Assembly: GCA_024640445.1 (NCBI GenBank)
Contig: JAHEEZ010000027.1
Coordinates: 1-22,002, forward strand
Reading direction: 5' to 3'
DNA: 22,002 bases
Source of the DNA: Acidobacteriota bacterium
GTDB lineage: Bacteria > Acidobacteriota > Blastocatellia > Pyrinomonadales > Pyrinomonadaceae
This document shows positions 5,478 to 14,705 of this stretch, piece after piece. Below the pieces are notes generated by a model. It was given only the letters and a program-made list of their open reading frames with translations. It made no database searches and was not told where the DNA came from. Each line of letters opens with the position of its first letter. The first letter of the stretch is position 1. The translations under genes and the position numbers were made by a program.

Positions 5478-7271
5478 CTACCTGATCTCAAGTTCGTAAG
5501 GAAGCATCAACATCGCCTCACCCCGTTTCATCCGGTCGAAAAGCGCCGCGTATCTGAGTGACCTTCGAACATCTTCCGGCAAAGACTTCATCAGCGCCTC
5601 CTGCGCCTTGTCGGATTCCGTACTGGAAAACGTCGTGTCTTCCGATCTCCCGAGAAACCTGTCCAGTATCGATTGAGGCCGCGGCAAGACGACTCTCTTT
5701 ACCTGTTTGTCAGCGGGAAGTTTGGCAAGTGACTTGGCTACATCGATCGCCTTTTCAAGCCCTCCGATCTCATCGATCAGCCCGTTCTCTTTCGCCTGCC
5801 TTCCAGTCCACACACGGCCCTGACCGATCGAATCGACCTTCTCGCGGTCCATATTGCGCCCCTTTGCTACCTTCGGAACAAAGTTGTCATAGTAGATGCT
5901 GTTCGCCTGCTGCTGGAATTTCGCCCGCTCGTCTTCAGTCCATTTCTCGGTTTCCCTGAATATGCCTGCATTCTTTCCGCGCAGTACGTATTCATTCGAG
6001 ACGCCGATCCAGTCATAGAATCCCTTGAGCACGGGTTTTCCTAGAAAGACGCCGATCGAGCCGGTGATGGTCGATGGTTCGGCGACGATCTTGTTTGCGT
6101 TACAAGCAATGTAATATCCGCCGGAGGCCGCCACGTCCGACATGGAAACTACAAAAGGTTTCTTTTCCTTTGCCTTTTCGATCGCATGCCACATCAGGTC
6201 CGAAGCGAGCGCCGACCCGCCCGGGCTGTCAACCCTGAGCACGATCGCCTTGATCCCGTCGTCTTCGGCGGCGGTGTTAATAGCCTGCACAAGGGTGTCG
6301 GAACCAACTGTCTGGGCTCCGAAAGGGCTGTTGGTCGATTTTCCGGTTCCGATAGCGCCGGAGGCGTAAATGACCGCGATCCGCTCCCCGTCGTTGAGAC
6401 CGAGAGATTCGGCAGGGACCTTCCGGTATTCATCGGATCCGATGACCCGCAGCTTGTCATCCTTCGCGTATCCCAGCCGCTTATGCAGCTCGTCGTAGAC
6501 CTCGTCCCTGTATTTCGCGCCGTCGATCAAACCGCGTTCAGATGCCTCAACCGCATTGTACGGGGCATTGTCGATGATCTCTTTTACTTTCTCTTCGGAA
6601 AGTTTTCTGTCCTCGGCTATACCCTTGACCAGTCTTCCGAAAAGCTCGTCCAAGAGCGAATTGAGGACCTCTCTTTGGCCTTCGGACATGTCCTTTCGGG
6701 TATATGCGTCCGGCGCATTCTTGTATTTACCGATCTGAATGACGTCGGGTTCTATGCCAAGCTTGTCCAGAGCGCCTCGATAGAACATCACGTTAGCGGA
6801 GAATCCCGTAATGTAGATGTCCCCGGTCGGCGGCATAAAGACCTTTTCCGCTGAAGAGGCTATGTAATATTCCTTGTTCGTTCCCAGTTCGGAAAATGCG
6901 TAGATCGGTTTGCCGGAGGCACGGAATTCTTTGATCGCTCCCCGTAATTCTTCCGCTTTTCCCCAGCCCGCACCGGTAAATTCCACATCCAGCAGAACAG
7001 CTCCAATTCGTTTGTCCGCTTTCGCTTTTCTTAGCTGTGTGATGAGGTTGGATAGAGACTGCGGCTGGACGATCCCAAACAGTTCCGCCGCCGGGTCTTC
7101 CGCTGAATAGTCCGGAAGATCTCCGGAGACCTTCAGGATCAGAACACTGTTTTCCGGGACACTAGGCCTGCCGATGCTTTCTGCCACCAGCAGCAACCCG
7201 ATCACAGCCACAAGAAACAACACCAGTAAGATGCCGCCCACGATCAGTATCGTCTTGCCCGTCTTAGACAT
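5478..7271 (-). CDS. sppA: Signal peptide peptidase SppA (protease IV, 67-kDa type)
   Basis: A membrane-anchored serine/lysine-dyad protease of family S49 that digests cleaved signal peptides. The 597-residue length fits the long SppA type with two S49 repeats. Seen: one N-terminal transmembrane helix (about residues 7-30), an N-terminal S49 domain with the general-base lysine in IGKYKNAPDAYTRKDMS (Lys184), and a C-terminal S49 domain with LRVDSPGGSALASD and the nucleophile in SDVAASGGYYIAC (Ser383), followed by ITGSIGV. Both catalytic residues are present. The frame runs open up to 7349, but MSKTGKT at 7271 has a GAGAG site 8 bases upstream and directly precedes the membrane helix; ATG at 7277 is an alternative. 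It stands alone with its own terminator. Confidence 0.93.
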   Translation of the reverse strand: MSKTGKTILIVGGILLVLFLVAVIGLLLVAESIGRPSVPENSVLILKVSGDLPDYSAEDPAAELFGIVQPQSLSNLITQLRKAKADKRIGAVLLDVEFTGAGWGKAEELRGAIKEFRASGKPIYAFSELGTNKEYYIASSAEKVFMPPTGDIYITGFSANVMFYRGALDKLGIEPDVIQIGKYKNAPDAYTRKDMSEGQREVLNSLLDELFGRLVKGIAEDRKLSEEKVKEIIDNAPYNAVEASERGLIDGAKYRDEVYDELHKRLGYAKDDKLRVIGSDEYRKVPAESLGLNDGERIAVIYASGAIGTGKSTNSPFGAQTVGSDTLVQAINTAAEDDGIKAIVLRVDSPGGSALASDLMWHAIEKAKEKKPFVVSMSDVAASGGYYIACNANKIVAEPSTITGSIGVFLGKPVLKGFYDWIGVSNEYVLRGKNAGIFRETEKWTEDERAKFQQQANSIYYDNFVPKVAKGRNMDREKVDSIGQGRVWTGRQAKENGLIDEIGGLEKAIDVAKSLAKLPADKQVKRVVLPRPQSILDRFLGRSEDTTFSSTESDKAQEALMKSLPEDVRRSLRYAALFDRMKRGEAMLMLPYELEIR

Positions 7272-7277
7272 AGCCAT

Positions 7278-7833
7278 AACTCTCAATTGTTCTCCAGGTG
7301 AAAAAATGGGACCGCGCGTTCGGCACGGATCGCCATTGTGACTACGCATTGGGAAGCTAAAAGGTTTGTAAACGAACGAACCCGGACACGCCGCCGATGA
7401 ACCCGGCGTGGGAATTCAGCATTCCTGTGGCCACTGCAACCGAACCGCGGGAGAGAACGTCACAGTCGTAAAATCGATATCAGGTAAGGGAATACGTGAG
7501 CAATTCTGATGACGGCTCAAGTAGTAGTGATTCAGGTTTTTGAATCTAAATCCGGACCATTGGCGTTATCCAAACTCCTAAAGTCCATCTTTACAGGATC
7601 ATGATGCGGCGAGTCGGGAGAAGAAATTACTCCCAGACAAAGACGCGAATTGTAAAGGCGCTAAATTATTGAAAGAATAACGGATAGTCATTATCTGAAA
7701 CGGGTAGTTTAGTCATTTTCAGGACATGCTTCTTACGCCCTTGGCGCGATTGTAAAGATTTGTAATACATCTATCTTTTTGGATTTGATTTCTGTATTCT
7801 CCGATTTTGTATTTCAAAAGGATTTGTAAAGAC
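7278..7833. other. Non-coding stretch between divergent sppA and the response regulator
   Basis: About 550 bases with no supportable gene. Seen within it: CACGCC (7387-7392) pairing with GGCGTG (7405-7410), the same arm sequence as the REP small hairpin but with a 12-base loop; the inverted repeat GATTCA-GGTTTT-TGAATC (7529-7546); and three same-strand copies of TTGTAAAG (7650-7657, 7750-7757, 7824-7831). AT content rises toward the regulator gene, as expected of its promoter region. Confidence 0.5.
7750..7777 (+). promoter_or_regulatory. Possible promoter of the response regulator gene
   Basis: TTGTAA (7750-7755) and TATCTT (7772-7777) are separated by 16 bases, about 56 bases before the ATG. 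The match to sigma70 boxes is modest and the region is AT-rich, so other boxes are possible. Confidence 0.25.
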
Positions 7834-9243
7834 ATGGCAAAAAAAGGATCCGTGCTTGTTTGCGACGATGAGGAGATCATGCGTGATGTCCTTGAGACTG
7901 TGCTATCGGGAGCGGGTTACAAAGTAGATCTCGCCCGCACAGGCGAGGAAGCCATAGAGGCATACGAAAACAAGACATATGACGTTGTGCTAATGGACGT
8001 CTCGATGCCCGGGATGGGGGGGCTCTCTGCTCTCCAGGAGATCATCAAGATCGACGAAGACGCGGTAGTTTTGATCATCACGGCCTTTGCGACCTTTGAA
8101 ACTGCGATCTCCGCATGGGAGAAGGGCGCTTCAGGATGCATCAGGAAGCCATTCAAGAACGAGCAGATACTCGCCCTTGTCGCGAGGGGCGTCAAGAAAA
8201 GAAGGAAAGAAGAAGAGCGCCAGACCTTGCGCCAGGTGATGGCGAAGTCGGTCCAGAGGGATTCGATAATCGGCCGTTCCGAGCGCATGGAGCGCGTCTT
8301 CCGGATGATCGAACGGGTCGCCCCCGCCAGATCTACCGTGCTCATCTCCGGGGAATCAGGTACCGGAAAGGAGTTGATCGCGAAATCAATACACCAGTCG
8401 AGCGCGCGTGCCGACCAACCGTTCGTACCGGTGAACTGTTCGAACATTCCATCGGATCTGCTGGAAAGCGAGTTGTTTGGCCACACGAAGGGGGCGTTCA
8501 CAGGAGCCGTGGCGGCAAAAAAGGGCCTGTTCGAAGTTGCCGATACCGGAACGATCTTTTTGGATGAGATCGGAGACTTGAGGCCGGAGACGCAGGTCAG
8601 GCTTCTTCGTGTCATTCAGGAGCGCGAATTCACTCCGCTTGGCGAAACGAAACCGGTCTCCGTCGACGTGCGCATCATCGCTGCTACGAACATCGACCTC
8701 AAAGAGGCTGTCAAGAATGGAATGTTTCGTGAGGACCTGTATTACCGCCTATCAGTGGTTCCGCTTGAACTGCCGCCGCTCCGAGAGAGAAAAGAGGACA
8801 TACTTCCGCTCGCACAACATTTTATCGAGAAATATAATGAAGAGAACCAGCGGGAAGTTTCCAAGACCCTTTCCCCGGAGGTGCTCGCGCTGCTGGAGAA
8901 CTATCATTTTCCCGGAAACGTGCGTGAACTTGAGAACGTTATAGAACGTGCGGTCGTGATAGCGCCGGAAGATGAGATCACTTCCGATTGTCTCCGCCCG
9001 GAGGTCCTTGATCCGCAGCTCGCGATCCAGTCAATGAACGAAAGCAAGGGAGCCTCGTCGGATGTCGATATCTCGCATGGCGTGATGTTCTACGACGAGG
9101 TAAAACGATACGAGATCGATCTGATACAACGGGCGCTTCAGCAGACCGGAGGCCACCAGTCACGGGCGGCGCGGCTGCTTGGCCTCAACGCTACAACGCT
9201 AAACTCAAAGATCAAGAGTTACAATATCCCCACGCGTCATTGA
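7834..9243 (+). CDS. Sigma54-dependent response regulator, NtrC family
   Basis: A 469-residue transcription activator. Domains in order: a receiver (residues 5-120) with acidic pocket Asp11/Asp12, phospho-acceptor Asp55 in VVLMDVSMPG, Thr83 and Lys105; an AAA+ domain (about 143-375) with Walker A GESGTGKE (173-180), the sigma54-contacting loop GAFTGA (220-225), Walker B IFLDEIGD (241-248) and FPGNVREL near 359-366; and a C-terminal Fis-type helix-turn-helix (about 425-465, HQSRAARLLGLNATTLNSKIK). All functional motifs are intact. After phosphorylation by a histidine kinase it should drive open-complex formation at sigma54 promoters. The ATG at 7834 follows an AAGGA site by about 11 bases; an upstream in-frame TTG at 7807 is less likely. 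No histidine kinase lies next to it in the window, so its partner and targets are unknown. Confidence 0.93.
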   Translation: MAKKGSVLVCDDEEIMRDVLETVLSGAGYKVDLARTGEEAIEAYENKTYDVVLMDVSMPGMGGLSALQEIIKIDEDAVVLIITAFATFETAISAWEKGASGCIRKPFKNEQILALVARGVKKRRKEEERQTLRQVMAKSVQRDSIIGRSERMERVFRMIERVAPARSTVLISGESGTGKELIAKSIHQSSARADQPFVPVNCSNIPSDLLESELFGHTKGAFTGAVAAKKGLFEVADTGTIFLDEIGDLRPETQVRLLRVIQEREFTPLGETKPVSVDVRIIAATNIDLKEAVKNGMFREDLYYRLSVVPLELPPLRERKEDILPLAQHFIEKYNEENQREVSKTLSPEVLALLENYHFPGNVRELENVIERAVVIAPEDEITSDCLRPEVLDPQLAIQSMNESKGASSDVDISHGVMFYDEVKRYEIDLIQRALQQTGGHQSRAARLLGLNATTLNSKIKSYNIPTRH

Positions 9244-9269
9244 AGCATCGACGCTCGACTTTACCTTGG

Positions 9270-9307
9270 CCGCGACAGATCGGAAGAAGCTGTCGCGGTC
9301 GTATTTT
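9270..9307 (+). terminator. Probable terminator of the response regulator gene
   Basis: A 9-bp perfect stem, CCGCGACAG (9270-9278) with CTGTCGCGG (9290-9298), has an 11-base loop and is followed by TCGTATTTT. The T-tract is interrupted, so it is a moderate intrinsic terminator. It starts 27 bases after the stop codon. Confidence 0.65.
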
Positions 9308-9784
9308 GTCCATTATTTTGGATGAATCTCCGGTATTACGTCCGAAGAACAAGTATTTGAACGAACTAAGTGTTGCCGTTATTGGCTGTCCGGGATCTTC
9401 TGTTTGTGGCATCAAATTTGCCGAAGAAGGATCGCTTTTTTACCTGCCTTAGCAATAACCGGAAAAATCGAAGTACTCTCGCTGACCAAACCTGAAATTC
9501 AGGTCGATGGGTAGGTGTATGTTCAGATTCTTCCGATCAGTTTTCAATGCCGGACCTCAACAGACCGTTAGGGTTCGAATTCGGTTGTTCATCTGTCGCC
9601 AAAACCTCCAGGAACATCCAGGGTCAAAGAGATTCCTTCACGCAAGATAATCGGGGCTCGGTCAATCCAGTTCGGGTTGACGCATTTGGAAGCTCTGTCG
9701 CTGCCTGTCCGATAGGTAAGTTTTTCGGTCACGTTTGTATCTTGTCCTTGTAAAAATACTTTGATCTTCGGAGGTCTCTGAAAC
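9308..9784. other. Long leader/promoter region of TonB-dependent receptor A
   Basis: No convincing gene lies in this ~480-base stretch. Two structured elements stand out: ACCTGAA-A-TTCAGGT (9490-9504), an operator-like inverted repeat, and GTCAATCC (9661-9668) pairing with GGGTTGAC (9674-9681), an 8-bp stem with one G-T pair and a 5-base loop. No clear sigma70 boxes were found close to the gene; a weak pair near 9735-9762 is not called. Confidence 0.45.
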
Positions 9785-12700
9785 ATGAAAAGGCACATCG
9801 GTTTGTTCTTCCTGTTGATATTCGTGATCTTTGCGACATCAGCAATCTTTGCACAGACCACAGGGTCGATGTCCGGCTCAGTAGTCGATCCGTCGGGAGC
9901 TGTTGTTCCCGGCGCTACCGTCACCGCGAAGAATTCTCAAACGGGAGAAGAGCGGGTGACCAACACTAACAGCGGCGGTGCATTTGTCTTTGCGGCGCTT
10001 CAGCCGGGAGTCTATTCGGTAAACGTGGAAGCCGATGGTTTCAAGACCACTTTGGCTCCAAACGTTTCAGTTCAGATAGGTCTCCAGGCCCAGGTTTCCA
10101 TCGCGTTGGAGATCGGGACTCCAAGTGAGACCGTCACAGTCAGCTACGCCCAGGAAGTCATTAATACTTCTGACGCGACTCTGACCAATGTCATCAACAC
10201 GCGTCAGGTGATCGACCTCCCGCTTCCTACAAGGAATCCGCTTGACCTTGCCGCCCTGCAGTCAGGCATTGCGGTGGTTGGGTCCGACACGCGCGGAGCG
10301 TCCGTCGGCGGGCTCCGTCAGAGCGCTACGAATGTTACGCAGGACGGAATAAACGCGATGGACAACTACGTGAAGACGTCTTCGTTCTTCGCGATCAGCT
10401 CCCCGTCGCTCAATTCGACGGCTGAATTCAGCATTACCACCGGTACAGTGGGGTCGGATCAGGGACGCGGCGTCGGCCAGGTCAATATGGTGACCAGGGG
10501 AGGCACGAACGATTTTCACGGAAGCGCGTTCTACCTGCACCGCAACGATGCCTTCAACTCGAATACATTCTTTAACAACCTGAACGGGACGCCTCGTGAA
10601 TTGCTTCGCCAGCACTTTTTCGGGTTCGACATCGGCGGACCGGTCTATTTCCTCGGTTTTGGGGAAGGCTCCAAGCCGATCTGGAACGGAAAAGACAAGG
10701 CCTTCTTCTACTTTTCGTATGAGGGCTTCCGCGAGAATTTCGCGGCTACCAGGAACAGGACGGTCTTAACTCAGGAAGCCCGTCAGGGTATCTTCCGTTA
10801 TACAGGTACAAACGGACAGCTTCAGACGGTTAACCTCCTTTCGATCGGAAACGTGAACGCTCTCAACCCGATTACGATGGGGCTCATCGGCACGACCCCG
10901 CTTCCGAATAACACTCTCGTCGGGGACGGTCTGAATACGGCTGGGTATCAGTACAACGTTAACGGCTCGGACCCGAATGACAAGTATGTGGCCAGGTATG
11001 ACCACCAGTTGGTCAAGGACACGAAGCTTGGATCGCACAAGTTCGAATTTGTATTCAACCGTGCTGTATTTCTTCTTGCGCCGGATACCTTCAACGGACT
11101 CGAGGCGCCATTCCCGGGGGCGACGAATGCCTTCCAGGAATCGAAGAGATATCTCGTCACAGGCGCCCTGGTTTCCAACTTTGGCAGTTCGATGACGAAC
11201 GTGTTCCGTTACGGGCGGCAGTGGGCTCCGGTAGGCTTTCTGAGAGATGAAAGCGCGACTGAACCCTACATACTCTTCTCGGGCATTACGAATCCCCAGA
11301 ACACGTTCCAGTCGCAGGGAAGGAATACGAAAGTTGACCAGTACAAGGACGACTTTACATGGATCAAGGGAGACCACGTTTTCAAGTTCGGCGGAGACTA
11401 CCAGAAGATATACGCTGAAACTTTTAACGACGCCGGGATCAACCAGTCGATCACACTTGGCACCAACTCCGGAAACCCGAACGGTCTTCTGCTTTCGGAA
11501 TTCCCGTTCGGCGTCAATGCAGACGTCACCAGAGCCGCCGCCGTATATGCGAACGTAGTGGGTAATCTGGCTTCATCGGCGGCGACTTACAACGTTACCA
11601 GTCCGACTTCGGGCTTTGTCTTCGGTGCCACACGTGCGCGCCTGTTCCAGGAAAAGGACCTGGCGTTCTATGGTTCGGACCAGTGGAAGGTGAAACCGAA
11701 TCTGACTCTGACCCTCGGTGTCCGTTGGGAATTCATGGGAGTTCCGACCATCCCCAACGGCGTCGCTATTCAGCTGACCGATGCGAACGACATCTTCGGA
11801 GTGTCCGGACCGGGCAACCTTTTCAACCCGAACGCAGCACCCGGTGCCGCTCCCGCCATTGGGACGCTGGATTTTGTCAGCGGTGACTCAGGGCGGCAAC
11901 TATTCAACGATGATTGGAACAATTTTGCGCCTTTCATCGGTATCGCATACTCGCCTGATTTCAAGAGCGGATTTCTGAAGGGGCTGTTTGGTGAACTTGG
12001 CAAGAGTTCAATACGAGCCGGATTTTCAATAAGCTACCTTCACGACGGCTTTACGGTCATCAGCAACGCGCTCGGCACAGGCACGACTAACCCGGGTCTT
12101 ATCCAGACGGCGGCCAATACGACTCCGACCGGGGTTCTTACCGCTGCCGGTGTACCGCTTGTCACGCCGACATTCATCCTGCCGATTACTGACAGGCAGA
12201 ACAACGTGATCAATCCGTCAAACGGCCTTTGGGCGATCGACCCCAACCTCCGTACTCCGTATGTTGAGCAATGGAGCTTTGGATTCGAGCGCGAGATCTT
12301 CGCGAATACGGCGATCGAGGTCCGCTATTCCGGCAATCATGCGCTAAAGGTATGGAGAGCCGTGGACTTCAACGAGGTCAACATCTTCGAAAACGGGTTC
12401 CTCGATGAATTTGTGAACGCGCAGTTTAATCTTGCGTTGAACGGAGGCAACAGCTTTGCAGACGCAGCGCACGGCGGCGCCGCGGGCACGATCCCGCTGC
12501 CGATACTCAACAGGTTTTTCACGGGCTTCTCAAATACGAGCACCAGCGCGTGGCGGAGCTCTACGTTCATCAGCAACCTGAACAACAACAACGTGGGATC
12601 GTTCGCCTCAACTTTGGCGGCGAGCAACACATACAGGGCCAACCGCGAAAATGCGGCGCTCGGAATTCCGTCGAACTTCTTCCTGGCCAATCCGAATGCC

Positions 12701-13552
12701 GCCTTCGCAAGGCTGCTCGGGAACGACTCGATGTCGAACTATCATGCACTGGAGATCGAGTTCCGCAGGAGATTCTCTCAAGGCCTGCAGTTCCAGGCCA
12801 GCTATACGTACAGCAAGGCGCTGACGGACGCACCGGCAGGTCAAGGCAACAACCAAAGCGACCTGACAAGTTTCCGAACCCTTAGGGAGAAGAGCCTTGA
12901 CTATACGAGAGCGAATTTCGACCAGACTCACAGGTTCGTGGCCAATGCCGTTTACGAACTTCCGTTCGGAAGGGGTAAATGGCTGATGGACGGTGCGAAC
13001 CCGTATGTCGATGCGTTGGTGGGCAATTGGACGGTTGGGGGCATCGTGACATGGTCCACGAGACCGCCGTTCTTTATCACTTCCGGAAGAACGACTTTCA
13101 ACAACTTCAATTCTGGCAACAATCCCGCGCAGCTGCTGGGGATGTCATTCGAAGAATTCAGAAACAATGTCGGTATCTACCGGACCCCCGCGGGCGTGTT
13201 CTTTATCAATCCCGCGCTGCTCAACATAGTGACCAATCCTACGACGGGGCGCTATGTAAGCTCGACACTGCAGCCGGGCATTCTTGGCGCGTCCGACCCT
13301 GGCGAATTCGGGAATTTCCCGATCAACAGCCTTGACGGACCGACCTACTTCAACTTCGACATGAGCGTCACGAAGCGGATCCCGATAAAGGAGCGGGTGA
13401 GTCTTGAGCTGAAGACGACCTTCATCAACATTCTAAATCACCCAAGCTTCGTGTTTGGTAACCAAAACTTTGATTCGACCAGTTTCGGCCTGATCAATTC
13501 CCAAAGCGGGAACCAGCGGATCATCCACTTTACCGGCAGTGTGAGGTTCTGA
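9785..13552 (+). CDS. Oar-like TonB-dependent receptor A with carboxypeptidase-regulatory domain
   Basis: A 1255-residue outer-membrane protein. Residues 1-23 are a signal peptide (hydrophobic core, then IFAQTT). Residues ~28-115 are a carboxypeptidase-regulatory-like beta-sandwich (GSMSGSVVDPSGAVVPGATV, then GVYSVNVEADGFKT). Next comes a plug-like region (about 130-240) with RQVIDLPLPTRNPLDLAALQ, TNVTQDGINAMDNY and QVNMVTRGGTNDFHGSAFY. A very long beta-barrel follows, with late strands such as FQASYTYSKAL and NFDQTHRFVANAVYELPFG, ending in GSVRF, the terminal-Phe barrel signature. Family members import or bind large polymers or siderophore-like ligands with TonB energy; the ligand here is unknown. 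An AGGAGG-like site (CGGAGG, 9769-9774) lies 10 bases before the ATG. It is related to receptor B but clearly diverged, and is followed by a very strong terminator. Confidence 0.9.
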   Translation: MKRHIGLFFLLIFVIFATSAIFAQTTGSMSGSVVDPSGAVVPGATVTAKNSQTGEERVTNTNSGGAFVFAALQPGVYSVNVEADGFKTTLAPNVSVQIGLQAQVSIALEIGTPSETVTVSYAQEVINTSDATLTNVINTRQVIDLPLPTRNPLDLAALQSGIAVVGSDTRGASVGGLRQSATNVTQDGINAMDNYVKTSSFFAISSPSLNSTAEFSITTGTVGSDQGRGVGQVNMVTRGGTNDFHGSAFYLHRNDAFNSNTFFNNLNGTPRELLRQHFFGFDIGGPVYFLGFGEGSKPIWNGKDKAFFYFSYEGFRENFAATRNRTVLTQEARQGIFRYTGTNGQLQTVNLLSIGNVNALNPITMGLIGTTPLPNNTLVGDGLNTAGYQYNVNGSDPNDKYVARYDHQLVKDTKLGSHKFEFVFNRAVFLLAPDTFNGLEAPFPGATNAFQESKRYLVTGALVSNFGSSMTNVFRYGRQWAPVGFLRDESATEPYILFSGITNPQNTFQSQGRNTKVDQYKDDFTWIKGDHVFKFGGDYQKIYAETFNDAGINQSITLGTNSGNPNGLLLSEFPFGVNADVTRAAAVYANVVGNLASSAATYNVTSPTSGFVFGATRARLFQEKDLAFYGSDQWKVKPNLTLTLGVRWEFMGVPTIPNGVAIQLTDANDIFGVSGPGNLFNPNAAPGAAPAIGTLDFVSGDSGRQLFNDDWNNFAPFIGIAYSPDFKSGFLKGLFGELGKSSIRAGFSISYLHDGFTVISNALGTGTTNPGLIQTAANTTPTGVLTAAGVPLVTPTFILPITDRQNNVINPSNGLWAIDPNLRTPYVEQWSFGFEREIFANTAIEVRYSGNHALKVWRAVDFNEVNIFENGFLDEFVNAQFNLALNGGNSFADAAHGGAAGTIPLPILNRFFTGFSNTSTSAWRSSTFISNLNNNNVGSFASTLAASNTYRANRENAALGIPSNFFLANPNAAFARLLGNDSMSNYHALEIEFRRRFSQGLQFQASYTYSKALTDAPAGQGNNQSDLTSFRTLREKSLDYTRANFDQTHRFVANAVYELPFGRGKWLMDGANPYVDALVGNWTVGGIVTWSTRPPFFITSGRTTFNNFNSGNNPAQLLGMSFEEFRNNVGIYRTPAGVFFINPALLNIVTNPTTGRYVSSTLQPGILGASDPGEFGNFPINSLDGPTYFNFDMSVTKRIPIKERVSLELKTTFINILNHPSFVFGNQNFDSTSFGLINSQSGNQRIIHFTGSVRF

Positions 13553-13597
13553 TGAGGGCATAGGGCCTCAGGTATCAGTGCACTCCAATATCCGGCA

Positions 13598-13640
13598 AGA
13601 GGCTTCCCGAGAACTCGTTCTCGGGAAGCCTCTCTTTTTT
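13598..13640 (+). terminator. Strong intrinsic terminator of receptor A
   Basis: AGAGGCTTCCCGAGAAC (13598-13614) pairs perfectly with GTTCTCGGGAAGCCTCT (13617-13633), a 17-base arm, followed by CTTTTTT. It lies 45 bases after the stop codon. On the minus strand no T-tract follows, so it mainly serves the + strand gene, though the hairpin may also hinder read-through from the convergent LolA-like gene. Confidence 0.95.
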
Positions 13641-13718
13641 CGTACCGAATCCCGGAAATGCTGAAAGTGGTCAGGTTCTTCGCATAAGGCCGCCTTTCCC
13701 CAACCGGTTCAACACCAC

Positions 13719-14606
13719 CTAGTAAGTATCTACTTTGAATTCTTTAGGATCTATCTCATTGTTGAAATTGAACCTCGAAAGGTCCATCTGCCATTCGTAA
13801 CTGGTAGTTCCGTTGCCGGCAAGGATCTCCAGGAAAAGCACGTACCTGTGCGGAAGTGTCAGACCGTCCTCAACCTTGAAATCGGCAAAATCCTCGACCA
13901 TCTTATACCGGGTCTCGCTCTGGCGCGCAGAACTGTCGATACTCGCGCCCTGTCTTGCTGCGATGATACGGCTGTACTCGGTCCTCACATGACGAAACGT
14001 CTTGGCATCGAAATAGAGGTCTATCTTTAGATCGGAACCTTTCTTCGGGCTATACCGGCACTTGTAGGCGTCCAGCCCTTCGATCTCTTTTGTTCCGCCG
14101 CACTTCAACTTGCCGACTTTCGGATCGTAGTTCAAAAACTCCCAGCTGGTGGAAAGCGCGCCACCCAAAATCCCGACCTTGAAAGAAGTTTCATTGATCC
14201 GAAGGAACTCGCCGAGAACCGTGCGAACGCCCGGTCTTATGAAACCGACTGTAAACTCCTTACCGTCATAACCCATTTTTTCAAAAGGATAGTCGGAATT
14301 GTCGAACTTCATTCCGATGAGATTACTCTTGCCCTGCGACGCAAGGATAACAACTCCGGCAGTTTCACCCGATCCACGGCCCTTGAGAACAGCCTTTGCG
14401 GTACCGACGATGGTGATCGACCTGATGCTCTTTTGAACTTCACCGTTCCCGATCGACGCGACATGCCTGGCGATCAATTCTTCCTCGGAAATGTCGTCCC
14501 CCGAAAGTTCTCTTAAAGGATTTGCGGTGACGGAGAAGGAAAATACAGCCGGCAGCAGTGCAAGAACACATACCGCAAAGAACTTCACTAAATAGCTTGA
14601 TCTCAT
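13719..14606 (-). CDS. Secreted LolA-like (outer-membrane lipoprotein-sorting type) protein
   Basis: A 295-residue protein with a clear N-terminal signal peptide (MRSSYLVKFFAVCVLALLPA..., likely cut after SVTA) and no lipobox cysteine at the cleavage site. The body reads as a run of beta strands with the pattern of the LolA/LolB superfamily: an early helix ISEEELIARHVASIG, then ITIVGTAKAVLKG, LIGMKFDNSDYPFEKMGYDGKEF, LDAYKCRYSPKKGSDLKIDLYFDAKTFRHVRTEY and a final EWQMDLSRFNFNNEIDPKEFKV. Two cysteines (in LKCGG and YKCRY) could form a disulfide. The fold class is inferred from pattern; a role in lipid or lipoprotein handling is not shown. AGGAG lies 6 bases before the ATG. It sits downstream of receptor B on the same strand but has its own promoter and is separated by a terminator. 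Confidence 0.7.
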   Translation of the reverse strand: MRSSYLVKFFAVCVLALLPAVFSFSVTANPLRELSGDDISEEELIARHVASIGNGEVQKSIRSITIVGTAKAVLKGRGSGETAGVVILASQGKSNLIGMKFDNSDYPFEKMGYDGKEFTVGFIRPGVRTVLGEFLRINETSFKVGILGGALSTSWEFLNYDPKVGKLKCGGTKEIEGLDAYKCRYSPKKGSDLKIDLYFDAKTFRHVRTEYSRIIAARQGASIDSSARQSETRYKMVEDFADFKVEDGLTLPHRYVLFLEILAGNGTTSYEWQMDLSRFNFNNEIDPKEFKVDTY

Positions 14607-14677
14607 TTGTAACTCCTGTCGCAGATATTTCCCGAGTGACGGGCAACCTTGGATTGGGTCGGTTAGTGCGCCCCTAA

Positions 14678-14705
14678 ACTATAAGCCGGTTGTCTTGTTT
14701 CTCAA
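14678..14705 (-). promoter_or_regulatory. Promoter of the LolA-like gene
   Basis: On the minus strand TTGAGA (14700-14705) and TATAGT (14678-14683) are 16 bases apart, each one base from consensus. Transcription would start near 14671, giving a leader of about 65 bases. The -35 box lies within the T-rich tract that follows the terminator hairpin of receptor B. Confidence 0.65.

Noticed and set aside
7740..7765. Sigma54 (-24/-12) promoter in TTGGCGCGATTGTAAAG
   Set aside because: The GG is present but no GC occurs at the required spacing, so the fit is poor.
9547..9753. 68-codon frame upstream of receptor A
   Set aside because: No ribosome site, no recognisable sequence, and it overlaps the stem-loop at 9661-9681.
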